From positions 1 through 9,170 of the forward strand of contig CAYORX010000040.1 of the NCBI GenBank assembly GCA_964406505.1: a stretch of DNA of 9,170 nucleotides, given 5' to 3'. Shown here piece after piece: positions 1 to 7,382 of this stretch; position 1 is the stretch's first letter, and each line of letters opens with the position of its first letter. The stretch is from DTU015 sp964406505 (GTDB taxonomy: Bacteria; Bacillota; Sulfobacillia; Fermentithermobacillales; Fermentithermobacillaceae). A program made the translations under genes and the position numbers. The notes under the pieces are model-generated. The model was not told where the DNA came from. It saw only the letters and a program-made list of their open reading frames with translations, and made no database searches.

Positions 1-847
1 GCTGATCTGTGGGACTAGGCACCTCCCCCAGAAGTTTAATATGCTTCCGTTGACTTCCCTCATCAGGATCAGCTACAGGAATCGCACTGAATAAAGCCTG
101 GGTGTACGGATGCATCGGTTTACCGTAAAGCGATTTGTTATCGGCTACTTCGATAAGTGAACCAAGATACATAACACCCACCCGATCGCTAATGTATCGT
201 ACCACAGACAGATCATGGGATATAAACAGATATGTAAGGTTATTCTCATGCTGAAGAGAAGTTAAAAGATTGATTACCTGAGATTGAATTGAGACGTCCA
301 AAGCGCTAGTAGGCTCATCACAAACTATAAATCGCGGCCCTAAAGACAAAGCACGGGCAATGCCTACACGTTGACGCTGCCCACCGCTCAATTCGTGTGG
401 GTAGCGATTGATATGAGCATCATCTAAACCTACTTTGTTCAGTAAACTCGTTACCTTTTCTTTTTTTTGGACAGAACTGTATTGGTAATGCGCCTTGAGC
501 CCCTCAGCAACTATTTCGCCTATGGTCATTCGCGGATTTAAACTTGCATACGGGTCCTGAAATATAATCTGTGCATTTTTCCTGAAATCTGTAAGTGCTT
601 TACCCTTCAAACCGCTAATATTAACTCCATCAAAACAAATTGTTCCCGAAGTGAGCGGATCTAAACGAATAATAGTTCGTCCTAATGTAGATTTCCCGCA
701 ACCGCTTTCTCCTACCAAGCCGAAAGTTTCGCCCTCGTAAATTTCGAATGATACATCATCTACCGCTTTAAGCACCGACTTTCGGCCTATAGTAAAATGC
801 CGCGACACATAACGAACCTTTACCAAAATCTTTGAGTCTGTAATCAT
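1..847 (-). CDS. oppF: Oligopeptide ABC transporter ATP-binding protein OppF (C-terminus cut by window edge)
   Basis: This is one of the two cytoplasmic ATPases that drive a peptide importer. It pairs with OppD at the OppBC membrane pore. The 282 codons in the window show Walker A GESGCGKST (about residues 46-54), a Q-loop IIFQDPYASLNP, the signature LSGGQRQR (about 153-160), Walker B FIVCDEP with the D-loop SALD, and the switch histidine in ISHD (about 210). The frame is still open at the left edge, ending in LLGEVPSPTDQ. Only the C-terminal cysteine-containing tail typical of OppF/DppF is therefore missing; family members are about 310-330 residues. The ATG at 845-847 overlaps the oppD stop codon (ATGA), and AAAGGAGGT sits just upstream inside oppD, so the start is secure and translation is probably coupled. 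The family call is firm. Opp versus Dpp specificity cannot be read from the ATPase. Confidence 0.95.
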   Translation of the reverse strand, partial: MITDSKILVKVRYVSRHFTIGRKSVLKAVDDVSFEIYEGETFGLVGESGCGKSTLGRTIIRLDPLTSGTICFDGVNISGLKGKALTDFRKNAQIIFQDPYASLNPRMTIGEIVAEGLKAHYQYSSVQKKEKVTSLLNKVGLDDAHINRYPHELSGGQRQRVGIARALSLGPRFIVCDEPTSALDVSIQSQVINLLTSLQHENNLTYLFISHDLSVVRYISDRVGVMYLGSLIEVADNKSLYGKPMHPYTQALFSAIPVADPDEGSQRKHIKLLGEVPSPTDQ

Positions 848-1860
848 ACGGAACCTCCTTTCCAGTTTAAACCACCTACATCCGGGGCATTTGGGTGCTG
901 CAACCAACAGGATGTACCATGACCATCGGTAGTAAAAGTTTCCGGTGGGGCTTGCTCTAAACATATTGGCATGCAAAATTTGCAGCGCTGAGCAAACGCA
1001 CAACTTGGCAATTCCAAAAGCAGGTCGGGCGGAGAACCCTTAAGTGAATAGAGCGCGCCATCTTGTTTGGTATATTGTTTTGGTATGGAATCCAACAAGG
1101 CCCGAGTATAAGGATGTCGACAGCGATAAAAGATGTCTTTTGCGGACCCTCGCTCAACGATTTTACCCGCATACATAACCAAAATACGATCTGCCAGATT
1201 CGCCACAACACCAAGATCATGTGTAACAAGTATCATCGACATTCCGGTTTTACGACGATAATCTATCAAAAGATCGAGGATCTGGGCTTGGATTGTAACA
1301 TCTAGTGCCGTAGTTGGTTCATCAGCTAAAAGCACTTTGGGATTACAACTTAGCGCAATAGCAATAGATACGCGCTGACGCATACCACCGCTGAGCTGAT
1401 GTGGATAGTTTCGCAGCTGTTCGTATGGGTTTGGCATGCCTACCATATGGAGCTTATCCGCAGCTACCTGTACAGCTTCTTTCTTGTCTATTTTAGTATG
1501 AATAAGCAATGCTTCGATAATTTGGTCACCTATACGCATAGTAGGGTTTAGGCTAGTCATGGGGTCTTGAAAAACCATAGATACCTCGCCACCGCGGAAT
1601 TGCTGAAGCTGCTTTTTGTTCATTTTGAGCACTTCCTGGCCTTTGTATAGAATCTCGGTACCCATGGGAATGTTTACCATAGTAGGATTATGGAGCCGCA
1701 GCAATGATTTAACGGTCACCGTTTTACCACAGCCACTCTCACCAACTATGGCGAGTACCTCCCCTACTTCAAGGCTAAAACTAATACCCCGCACCGCCTT
1801 TACCACTCCAGCATAGGTATTGAAGTGCACTTGCAGATGATTTACTTCAAATAGTTTCAT
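844..1860 (-). CDS. oppD: Oligopeptide ABC transporter ATP-binding protein OppD
   Basis: The second ATPase of the peptide importer, 338 residues. Visible motifs are Walker A GESGCGKT (40-47), Q-loop glutamine 98 in MVFQDPMTSLNP, signature LSGGMRQR (156-163), Walker B VLLADE (176-181), D-loop ALD and switch histidine 214 in LVTHD. The C-terminal oligopeptide-transporter extension follows, with HPYTRALL (249-256) and a cysteine cluster at 287, 293, 296, 300 and 318. That cluster matches the region proposed to hold a metal or Fe-S site in several OppD/DppD proteins; whether it does here is inference. The ATG is preceded by AAAGGAGAT and lies 12 nt after the oppC stop. The 3' end overlaps oppF by four bases. 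No key residue is missing. Confidence 0.96.
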   Translation of the reverse strand: MKLFEVNHLQVHFNTYAGVVKAVRGISFSLEVGEVLAIVGESGCGKTVTVKSLLRLHNPTMVNIPMGTEILYKGQEVLKMNKKQLQQFRGGEVSMVFQDPMTSLNPTMRIGDQIIEALLIHTKIDKKEAVQVAADKLHMVGMPNPYEQLRNYPHQLSGGMRQRVSIAIALSCNPKVLLADEPTTALDVTIQAQILDLLIDYRRKTGMSMILVTHDLGVVANLADRILVMYAGKIVERGSAKDIFYRCRHPYTRALLDSIPKQYTKQDGALYSLKGSPPDLLLELPSCAFAQRCKFCMPICLEQAPPETFTTDGHGTSCWLQHPNAPDVGGLNWKGGSV

Positions 1861-1872
1861 TTGAAATCTCCT

Positions 1873-2796
1873 TTACTGCCGCAATCGAGGATCAAGGGCA
1901 TCACGAAGCCCGTCTCCTAGTAACGTAAACGATAACATTGTCAAAGCAATCATCAGCGACGGGTAGAAAAGTTGGAACGGATAAAACCGAAAATTGGCTT
2001 GTGCAGCAGCAGATAAGGCTCCCCAGCTTGTGCCAGGCGATTCTATACCAAGCCCTATATAACTAAGAAAAGATTCGGCGAAAATATAACCTGGGATGTC
2101 AAAAGTGATCCCTACGATGATTAAACCCAATGAATTGGGGATCAGATGTCGGGTAATAATATGTACCCATCCTACTCCTAATGCCTCCGCAGCGAGTACG
2201 AACTCTCTAGACCGTAGCTGCAAAATTTGTCCTCTAATAAGACGGGCTGTGCCTGTCCAACCAGTTAAAGTTAAAGCTAATATCATGGTTCCAAAACTCT
2301 TGCTGTCCGTATAGACGGAAATAAGAATCACAATGATTAGGTGCGGAATACTTGTAAGTATTTCTACAACCCGCATCATCACCATATCAACCATGCCGCC
2401 GAAAAAAGCGGCTATAGAACCGTATAGCGTGCCAGCGACAGTGCTAATCAATGCACTGAAAAGCCCAATAGCGAGCGAAATTCGTCCTGCTTGGCATACT
2501 CGGGTGAACAGGTCACGGCCCAAATTATCTGTACCAAACCAATGTTCCCAACTTGGGGTGGCATTTTTGTTGCCCGCATCGAGTTTTTCAAAAGAATATC
2601 CACTGATGAGCGGCCCGACTGTACTGAGCGAAATCAATATAAACAACAATGCAAGAGCGATCACTGCAACCTTATTTTTCTTGAAACGACGCCAAGCATC
2701 TGCCCAATAGCCCATAGATCTTTGGGGAGCCTTTTCACTTTCATCCTCCGGAGGTCCGATAATTTCAAATTTTTGTTTAGGTATATCACAAACCAT
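1873..2796 (-). CDS. oppC: Oligopeptide ABC transporter permease OppC
   Basis: Inner-membrane permease subunit, 307 residues. A hydrophilic N-terminus ends in the OppC-type segment WADAWRRFKKNK (31-42), followed by the first membrane segment (about 43-64). The conserved HWFGTDNLGRDLF (85-97) precedes the BPD_transp_1 core with about five further hydrophobic segments. The cytoplasmic EAA loop that docks on the ATPases is clear (EFVLAAEALG at 198-207, then HLIPNSLG). The C-terminal LLGDGLRDALDPR is diagnostic of the OppC/DppC branch. The ATG has AAGGAAGG upstream, and this site overlaps the end of oppB; only four bases separate the two genes. Sequence character from the N-terminal WRRF segment to the C-terminal tail resembles OppC more than NikC, but substrate range is not predictable. 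Confidence 0.96.
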   Translation of the reverse strand: MVCDIPKQKFEIIGPPEDESEKAPQRSMGYWADAWRRFKKNKVAVIALALLFILISLSTVGPLISGYSFEKLDAGNKNATPSWEHWFGTDNLGRDLFTRVCQAGRISLAIGLFSALISTVAGTLYGSIAAFFGGMVDMVMMRVVEILTSIPHLIIVILISVYTDSKSFGTMILALTLTGWTGTARLIRGQILQLRSREFVLAAEALGVGWVHIITRHLIPNSLGLIIVGITFDIPGYIFAESFLSYIGLGIESPGTSWGALSAAAQANFRFYPFQLFYPSLMIALTMLSFTLLGDGLRDALDPRLRQ

Positions 2797-2800
2797 ATTT

Positions 2801-3742
2801 TTACCTTCCTTTTCTGCTAGTCAAAGATATTCGCGGATCGATTACACCGTAAAGAATATCTACAACCAATTGAACCACGACGAACAAAATAGCATAAAAC
2901 ACTGTGGTTCCTATGATCATGGTATAATCTCTGTCACTTATGGAATTGACATAATAAAACCCTAAACCAGGAATCCCAAAGATTTTCTCTGTGACAAAAG
3001 CCCCAGTGAAAATAGCAACTACTTCTGAACCAAGGATAGTAACCACAGGAACAATGGCATTTTTGAGCACATGCCTGCGCACGATGTTGAATTCACTTAC
3101 TCCTTTTGCTCTAGCCGTAAGAATATAATCTTGGTTGATTACCTCTAATATGCTAGATTTTATGTACCGGGCATATGTTGCTACCGGACCTAGACCTAAA
3201 GTGACAATAGGCAAAACCATATGCTTAAAATCTCCCCAACCTGTTGTTGGAAAAGCCCTTATCTTGACAGTTAAGAAATATTGCAAAATCGAAGCAAAAA
3301 CAAAAATCGGAATAGTTACTCCTAAGATAGCGATAAACATCACTATATAATCGGGCCATTGATTTCGGAATTGTGCGGCAAGTATCCCTAACACAAGCCC
3401 TATAAGAAACCCCCAAGCTAATGCGTAAAATCCCACTTTTGCCGATACAGCTGACCCCTTAAGTATAGTTTCGGTAACCCCGCGTCCGGGATAACGAATG
3501 GACTCGCCAAAATCTCCTTTAAACATAATATTTTTTAAAAAAATCATGAATTGCTCACCGATTGGCTTATCTAGACCATACCTTGTGTAAAAATTAGCTC
3601 GTGTCTGGGCTGGCAATTTCTTAGCCATATGACTCAATGGATCACCGGGAATATTATGCATTAAAAAAAACGTAATAGCCGTAATACAAAACAACGTGAT
3701 CAGCATGTGTAAAAATCGTTTTGCAATATATTTTCCCATCAT
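2801..3742 (-). CDS. oppB: Oligopeptide ABC transporter permease OppB
   Basis: Inner-membrane permease partner of OppC, 313 residues. The first membrane segment (about 9-29) runs into the family hallmark HNIPGDPLSH (29-38). A periplasmic-type loop contains RYGLDKPIGEQ (54-64) and GDFGESIRY (76-84), and then comes the five-segment BPD_transp_1 core. The EAA loop is at about 206-232 (YILTARAKGVSE, then HVLKNAIVP). The C-terminus LYGVIDPRI is typical of OppB/DppB. Two ATG codons are adjacent (3740-3742 and 3737-3739). AAGGAGAT lies 4 nt before the first AGGAG-to-ATG and 7 nt before the second, so the second may be the real start; the difference is one residue. It follows oppA after a 75-nt gap. 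Confidence 0.95.
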   Translation of the reverse strand: MMGKYIAKRFLHMLITLFCITAITFFLMHNIPGDPLSHMAKKLPAQTRANFYTRYGLDKPIGEQFMIFLKNIMFKGDFGESIRYPGRGVTETILKGSAVSAKVGFYALAWGFLIGLVLGILAAQFRNQWPDYIVMFIAILGVTIPIFVFASILQYFLTVKIRAFPTTGWGDFKHMVLPIVTLGLGPVATYARYIKSSILEVINQDYILTARAKGVSEFNIVRRHVLKNAIVPVVTILGSEVVAIFTGAFVTEKIFGIPGLGFYYVNSISDRDYTMIIGTTVFYAILFVVVQLVVDILYGVIDPRISLTSRKGR

Positions 3743-3758
3743 TTATCTCCTTGAAATA

Positions 3759-3777
3759 GGCGGCGAGGCTGCCGTCC
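3759..3777 (-). other. Small GC-rich stem-loop between oppA and oppB
   Basis: In transcript sense the sequence reads GGACGGCAGCCTCGCCGCC. It can fold with CGGC pairing to GCCG around the loop AGCCTC, extended by GG/CC across a bulged A. It sits just upstream of the oppB ribosome binding site in an otherwise AT-rich 75-nt spacer, with no T-run, so it does not look like a full terminator. In other binding-protein operons a hairpin here stabilises the binding-protein message and lowers permease expression. That role is inference for this weak structure. Confidence 0.3.
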
Positions 3778-3817
3778 ACTATTTAACGACTAAATTAAGT
3801 AGTTTTGCAAATCAAGA

Positions 3818-5500
3818 CTAAGGCCGACCCTGAGTGTAAACATATTTGTAACCGCTTGTCGAAAACTGGCTGTAAGTTATTCCTTTCACGTAGTCATAGG
3901 TAAAATAGTTTACATTGTTCCATACAAGAGGTGATACACAGCCATCTTGATACTCGAAAATCATGTCTAACTGTTCCATTAATTCAAGACGCTTGTCATC
4001 ATCTTGTTCTTGAAATGCATCGTACAAAAGATCATCTACCACATCATTAGCCCATCCTATGACATAGCCATCCATCACTCCTTCTACAGGACTCAGCATG
4101 CTTAGGGGATCGTTGAAATCAGCGCCGAAACTCATCATGCCCATTTGGTATTCATAAGTGTACCAATCGTCAGCAAATGCACCCCAATCTTGCATTTTAA
4201 GCCTAATGTTTATTTCTAACTCTTGTTTATAAATTTGTTGTATATATTCACCTAAGGTCTTGGTAAATTGATCGGTACCGCCAAAAGAGATCGTCACGGT
4301 ATGATTTGATGGATCGGTATCTAAACCTAATTCGTCAAGCCCCTCTACTAGTAAAGCCTTAGGATCCGGGTTGTCTTCTATTAACTTCTTGATTGGCATC
4401 TGGGCTTTTTCGACATACTGTATATTTTCGCCTACATACAACCCATGAGGAACAATGCTGTATGCCGGAGTACGTAAACCGTCATAGATTACTTCGATCA
4501 GCTTCTCTCGATCAATGGCAATGGTAAACGCTTTGCGTACTTTTGCATTGGAAAACAATTCATCATATTGGTTGTAATATGCATAAAAGGTGTTTGCTGC
4601 AGCCACCTCTTGATGTTCCAACTGATGGGATTTCACAAAATAATTCACCCATTCAGCCGAGCCTACAATGGCAGAATCTATGGATTGGTTTTCAAGTGAC
4701 GAATAAATGGCGTTTTCCTCTTGAATAATTTTGTAGGTAAGTTTCTCTAACTTAACGCTGTCTCTATCCCAATACCCAGGGTTAGGCTCAAACACAAGTT
4801 CGCTGTTATGTATCCAACTATCTGCCATGAAAGGACCATTATAGGCACATTTATCCACTGCAGTACCGTACTGATCTCCGTAGGTCGCCACTAAATCCTC
4901 ACGTGCAGGCAACATAGTTGAATGATATATTAATTTTTCAAAATAACTGGTGGGATATTCCAATGTAATTTCTAAAGTTTTGTCATCGAGTGCTTTTACG
5001 CCCAAACTATCTACTGGTGCACCTTCATAATTGACTTTTGTAGCGTTTAAAATAGGCAGCATTATATAACTATAAGGAGAACCTACTTCAGGATCTAACA
5101 CTCGGGTAATACCATATGCATAATCGTAGGCAGTTACCGATTGACCATCACTCCATTTATTATCTCTGATGGTAAAAGTCCATACCAAACCATCCTCGCT
5201 TACCGAATAAGACTCAGCACCCGCATAAGCAGATACAAAGCTGCCATCTTCTTGCTCTTCAAACCGCATTAGCGGCTCCATTAAGTTCATTAACATATTT
5301 ATTGCGATAGCATCAGTTGCCATAGCAGAATCAAAAGATGTAGGATCGGCCACCTCTATTGCGTTAAAATATTGTTCAGCATCTAAAGATACACCGTTAT
5401 CCTTGATATCTTCACCATTAGAAATACAGCCACTCAATACACCAACTAACAATATCAAAACGATGAATACACCAGGTAGTTTTTTTCCGTTTGTAAACAC
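3818..5500 (-). CDS. oppA: Oligopeptide ABC transporter substrate-binding lipoprotein OppA (SBP family 5)
   Basis: Cell-surface receptor that captures peptides and delivers them to OppBC; 560 residues, normal for OppA. The N-terminus is a lipoprotein signal: KK at 6-7, a hydrophobic run, then lipobox LSGC with Cys25 as the predicted lipidated residue. Family 5 binding-protein features follow: DPTSFDS (52-58), NLMEPLMRF (72-80), and the conserved block SVSEDGLVWTFTIRDNKWSDG (about 99-119) leading to TAYDYAYG. The C-terminus carries the usual aromatic-rich region (NVNYFTYDYVKG). The start is GTG at 5498-5500 with GAGGGGG six bases upstream; no better ATG precedes the signal peptide. It lies 50 nt after the LD-carboxypeptidase gene with no visible terminator. 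The ligand may be a murein or other peptide (inferred from neighbours). A dipeptide or metal-chelate ligand is also possible. Confidence 0.95.
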   Translation of the reverse strand: MFTNGKKLPGVFIVLILLVGVLSGCISNGEDIKDNGVSLDAEQYFNAIEVADPTSFDSAMATDAIAINMLMNLMEPLMRFEEQEDGSFVSAYAGAESYSVSEDGLVWTFTIRDNKWSDGQSVTAYDYAYGITRVLDPEVGSPYSYIMLPILNATKVNYEGAPVDSLGVKALDDKTLEITLEYPTSYFEKLIYHSTMLPAREDLVATYGDQYGTAVDKCAYNGPFMADSWIHNSELVFEPNPGYWDRDSVKLEKLTYKIIQEENAIYSSLENQSIDSAIVGSAEWVNYFVKSHQLEHQEVAAANTFYAYYNQYDELFSNAKVRKAFTIAIDREKLIEVIYDGLRTPAYSIVPHGLYVGENIQYVEKAQMPIKKLIEDNPDPKALLVEGLDELGLDTDPSNHTVTISFGGTDQFTKTLGEYIQQIYKQELEINIRLKMQDWGAFADDWYTYEYQMGMMSFGADFNDPLSMLSPVEGVMDGYVIGWANDVVDDLLYDAFQEQDDDKRLELMEQLDMIFEYQDGCVSPLVWNNVNYFTYDYVKGITYSQFSTSGYKYVYTQGRP

Positions 5501-5506
5501 TTAAAT

Positions 5507-5513
5507 CCCCCTC
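5507..5513 (-). promoter_or_regulatory. Ribosome binding site fixing the GTG start of oppA
   Basis: GAGGGGG in transcript sense lies six bases before the GTG at 5498-5500. It supports this non-ATG start, which also gives the correct lipoprotein signal peptide. Confidence 0.6.
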
Positions 5514-5550
5514 GTATATTTAATTCGATCTTTATTTGCTACTACATTTA

Positions 5551-6495
5551 CTAAACAACGCCATTCTCTAACACCCTAAAACTTTTATTATCTGCGTCCA
5601 CCCGAGCACGTACGCCGTAAGGTAAAGTTGCCATATCTTCTGTATGTCCTATAGGAAGGCCGTAAAGCACCGGAATATCTAGTGGAGCCAAGTATTCTTC
5701 AAAAATATGCTCCAGACTGGTATCTACGTGATATGCCGGTTTAAACATCCTGGGGTCACAACTGCGGCATTCGCCGATTACTATACCCGCTGCTTGATGT
5801 AATTTACCTGCGTTTAGCAGATGTGCCATTCTATGATCCATTTCCCAGGGTTCAGTGTTAAGATCTTCTAAGAATAAAATACGCCCTTCGGTCTCGATTT
5901 CATATGGGGTACCCAATGTACTAGTAATCATGCAAATGTTACCCCCTACCAACACACCTTCTGCGACGCCACTACCGATCACATGTAGATACTTGTTTTC
6001 ATCTGCCATCTCTATAGATCCGATTGGTTCATCATCGCAAAGCGCCTTAAATAAATGCTCACGAGTATAATCTTTCATCCATTCTGCCGGAAAACTAGTT
6101 GCGCCAGGGCCATGAAATGTAACTAAACCCGTATTTTTGAAAATAGCCAGATGTAAAGCAGTTATATCGCTGTAACCTACAAATATTTTCGGATTTGAAG
6201 CAACAGCTTCATAATCGATAGCATTCAAAATCCTTGAACTTCCATAACCACCGTTTGTGCAAAACACAGCATCTATATCCTCGCGACGAAACATATCGTT
6301 AAAATCGAAAGCACGTTGTTGATCAGTGCCAGCTAAATAACCATTCTTTTCTGAAACGTATTTGCCTAGCACCACGTTGTAACCCCAATTTTCTAAAGCC
6401 TTAGTAGCCCTGGTAATATAGCTGCGTAAATATTGCCCGCTTGCCGGCGAAATGAGTCCAATGGTATGTCCCTTTTCAAGTTTTTTCGGTTTCAT
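5551..6495 (-). CDS. LD-carboxypeptidase, peptidase family S66 (YkfA/LdcA type)
   Basis: Cytoplasmic serine peptidase that cleaves L,D bonds, classically the terminal D-Ala of murein tetrapeptides; 314 residues from the chosen start. The Ser-Glu-His triad can be placed at Ser109 (VGYSDIT), Glu210 (LFLEDLN) and His284 (LPIGHTED). NGGYGSSRIL (81-90) and NTGLVTFHGP (121-130) are typical of the LdcA/YkfA branch. An in-frame extension to 6528 would add 11 hydrophobic residues and overlap the upstream gene. I prefer the ATG at 6493-6495 because AGTGGTGA lies five bases before it, the upstream gene stops 11 nt before it, and the protein then begins MKPKKLEKGHTIGLISP like its family. It resembles remembered Bacillus YkfA, which also sits beside a peptide transporter. 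A MccF-like role (resistance to peptide-nucleotide antibiotics) is less likely but not excluded. Confidence 0.93.
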   Translation of the reverse strand: MKPKKLEKGHTIGLISPASGQYLRSYITRATKALENWGYNVVLGKYVSEKNGYLAGTDQQRAFDFNDMFRREDIDAVFCTNGGYGSSRILNAIDYEAVASNPKIFVGYSDITALHLAIFKNTGLVTFHGPGATSFPAEWMKDYTREHLFKALCDDEPIGSIEMADENKYLHVIGSGVAEGVLVGGNICMITSTLGTPYEIETEGRILFLEDLNTEPWEMDHRMAHLLNAGKLHQAAGIVIGECRSCDPRMFKPAYHVDTSLEHIFEEYLAPLDIPVLYGLPIGHTEDMATLPYGVRARVDADNKSFRVLENGVV

Positions 6496-6506
6496 GCTAA
6501 TCACCA

Positions 6507-7280
6507 CTAAAAGCGTAAAGACAAGCAAGATACGCCGCCATCAAGTTTAGTGAACTCAGACACATCTATCAGAATTACCGGGTATCCAGCCTTTCTTACT
6601 AAGTTTTCAACTGTAGGATAGCCTTTGGGCACCAAAACACTGCCATTTATCCAAAGACAATTAGCCGCGTAGGCCTCATTTTGAGGCACTACAATATGAT
6701 TAAATCTTGTCAACTCTGGTCTTTGCAGAAAATTTTCAACAATTAACACGTTGTTATTTTCTAAATAATTAACTCCGCTTTTCAGATGAAGTTCTTTTTT
6801 TACAGGTACTACCGTTCCATCAAATCCATAGCGATGCAAGATATCAATAAATTGACGCGCGCCTTCCCTGTTGGTACGAGCGCTACAACCTACATAAAAA
6901 TGATTGCCTACCATCATCACATCGCCACCTTCAAGAGTGCCCGGCGCGCTGATATATTCTATATTATCATCGGGAAAAAACTCTTTAAGTATGGGCAAGA
7001 TGCTTTCAATTTCGCCGTTTCGGCTAGGCGCACCAGGATTTGTGAGTATTGCGCATTTGCTTGTAATGACAGCAGGATCTTCTATGAAGCACGAGTCCGG
7101 ATAATCTTCTTCCGCTTCCAAAACAATCACTTCTAATCCGCATTTTTCCAAAGCTTCTACATATACAGCATGCTGCACTAGAGCAACTTCATAATCTGGG
7201 CGTCCTAAGCCAGGCTGCGAGGTAATAGCATTTATTATATTACGCCCGGGTTTACATACTATCGCTTTACTAAACATCAT
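6507..7280 (-). CDS. Dimethylarginine dimethylaminohydrolase (DDAH)-type hydrolase
   Basis: Amidinotransferase/arginine-deiminase superfamily enzyme. DDAH converts Nω-methylated arginine to citrulline plus methylamine or dimethylamine. Numbered from the upstream ATG at 7289, the catalytic set is present: Cys255 in GGVSCLSLRF, His168 in LHLKSG, Glu120 in GTLEGGD. PDSCFIEDP (64-72) and arginines 90 and 138 also match substrate-binding positions I recall from the Pseudomonas aeruginosa enzyme, with near-constant offset. The length (257 residues) equals that enzyme's roughly 254. Start choice: the ATG at 7289 has GGAAAGGA directly abutting it, which is too close; ATGs at 7278-7280 and 7275-7277 lie 9 and 12 bases from the site, and the second matches the known MF... 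start. It is the first gene of the minus-strand unit. Arginine deiminase is less likely, because the short fold and C-terminus are DDAH-like. Confidence 0.88.
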   Translation of the reverse strand: MMFSKAIVCKPGRNIINAITSQPGLGRPDYEVALVQHAVYVEALEKCGLEVIVLEAEEDYPDSCFIEDPAVITSKCAILTNPGAPSRNGEIESILPILKEFFPDDNIEYISAPGTLEGGDVMMVGNHFYVGCSARTNREGARQFIDILHRYGFDGTVVPVKKELHLKSGVNYLENNNVLIVENFLQRPELTRFNHIVVPQNEAYAANCLWINGSVLVPKGYPTVENLVRKAGYPVILIDVSEFTKLDGGVSCLSLRF

Positions 7281-7289
7281 CAAATTCAT

Positions 7290-7297
7290 TCCTTTCC
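7290..7297 (-). promoter_or_regulatory. Ribosome binding site deciding the start of the DDAH-type gene
   Basis: GGAAAGGA in transcript sense abuts the ATG at 7287-7289 with no spacer. It is nine bases from the ATG at 7278-7280. This argues for the downstream start. Confidence 0.6.
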
Positions 7298-7358
7298 AAA
7301 AAATTATTTGATTTATGGATAACCCGATACCACGGAATGCTCTTTGCTAATTTTAAAT

Positions 7359-7376
7359 CATAATAATACAATTATG
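7359..7376. promoter_or_regulatory. Inverted repeat CATAAT-N6-ATTATG at the predicted transcription start
   Basis: The six-base arms are perfectly complementary and spaced by six bases, just downstream of the candidate -10 at 7383-7388. The position would suit an operator, but the DNA is AT-rich and one copy only is seen, so chance is a real alternative. Confidence 0.25.
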
Positions 7377-7382
7377 TTCATA

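Noticed and set aside
957..1229. 90-residue minus-strand open frame in another phase inside oppD
   Set aside because: It is wholly within the intact oppD frame, with no start signal. Its content mirrors the ATPase sequence in a shifted frame, and oppD shows no frameshift.
2333..2710. 125-residue plus-strand open frame
   Set aside because: It is antisense to oppC, whose membrane and EAA motifs are clear. The composition looks like a shadow of a permease gene.
5501..5550. Terminator or second promoter between the LD-carboxypeptidase gene and oppA
   Set aside because: No hairpin with a T-run and no convincing -35/-10 pair is present in the 50 bp.
6496..6528. N-terminal extension of the LD-carboxypeptidase (11 hydrophobic residues from an ATG at 6528) as a signal peptide
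   Set aside because: It overlaps the end of the DDAH gene, lacks a positively charged start, and the downstream ATG at 6495 has a ribosome binding site and the family-typical N-terminus.
6786..7136. 116-residue plus-strand open frame
   Set aside because: It is antisense to the DDAH gene, which has full catalytic motifs. No ribosome binding site or recognisable domain is seen.
7290..7345. T-box-like GTGGTATCG in the DDAH leader
   Set aside because: Only a partial match to the T-box core, with no terminator helix after it and no Stem I features. The predicted leader is too short.
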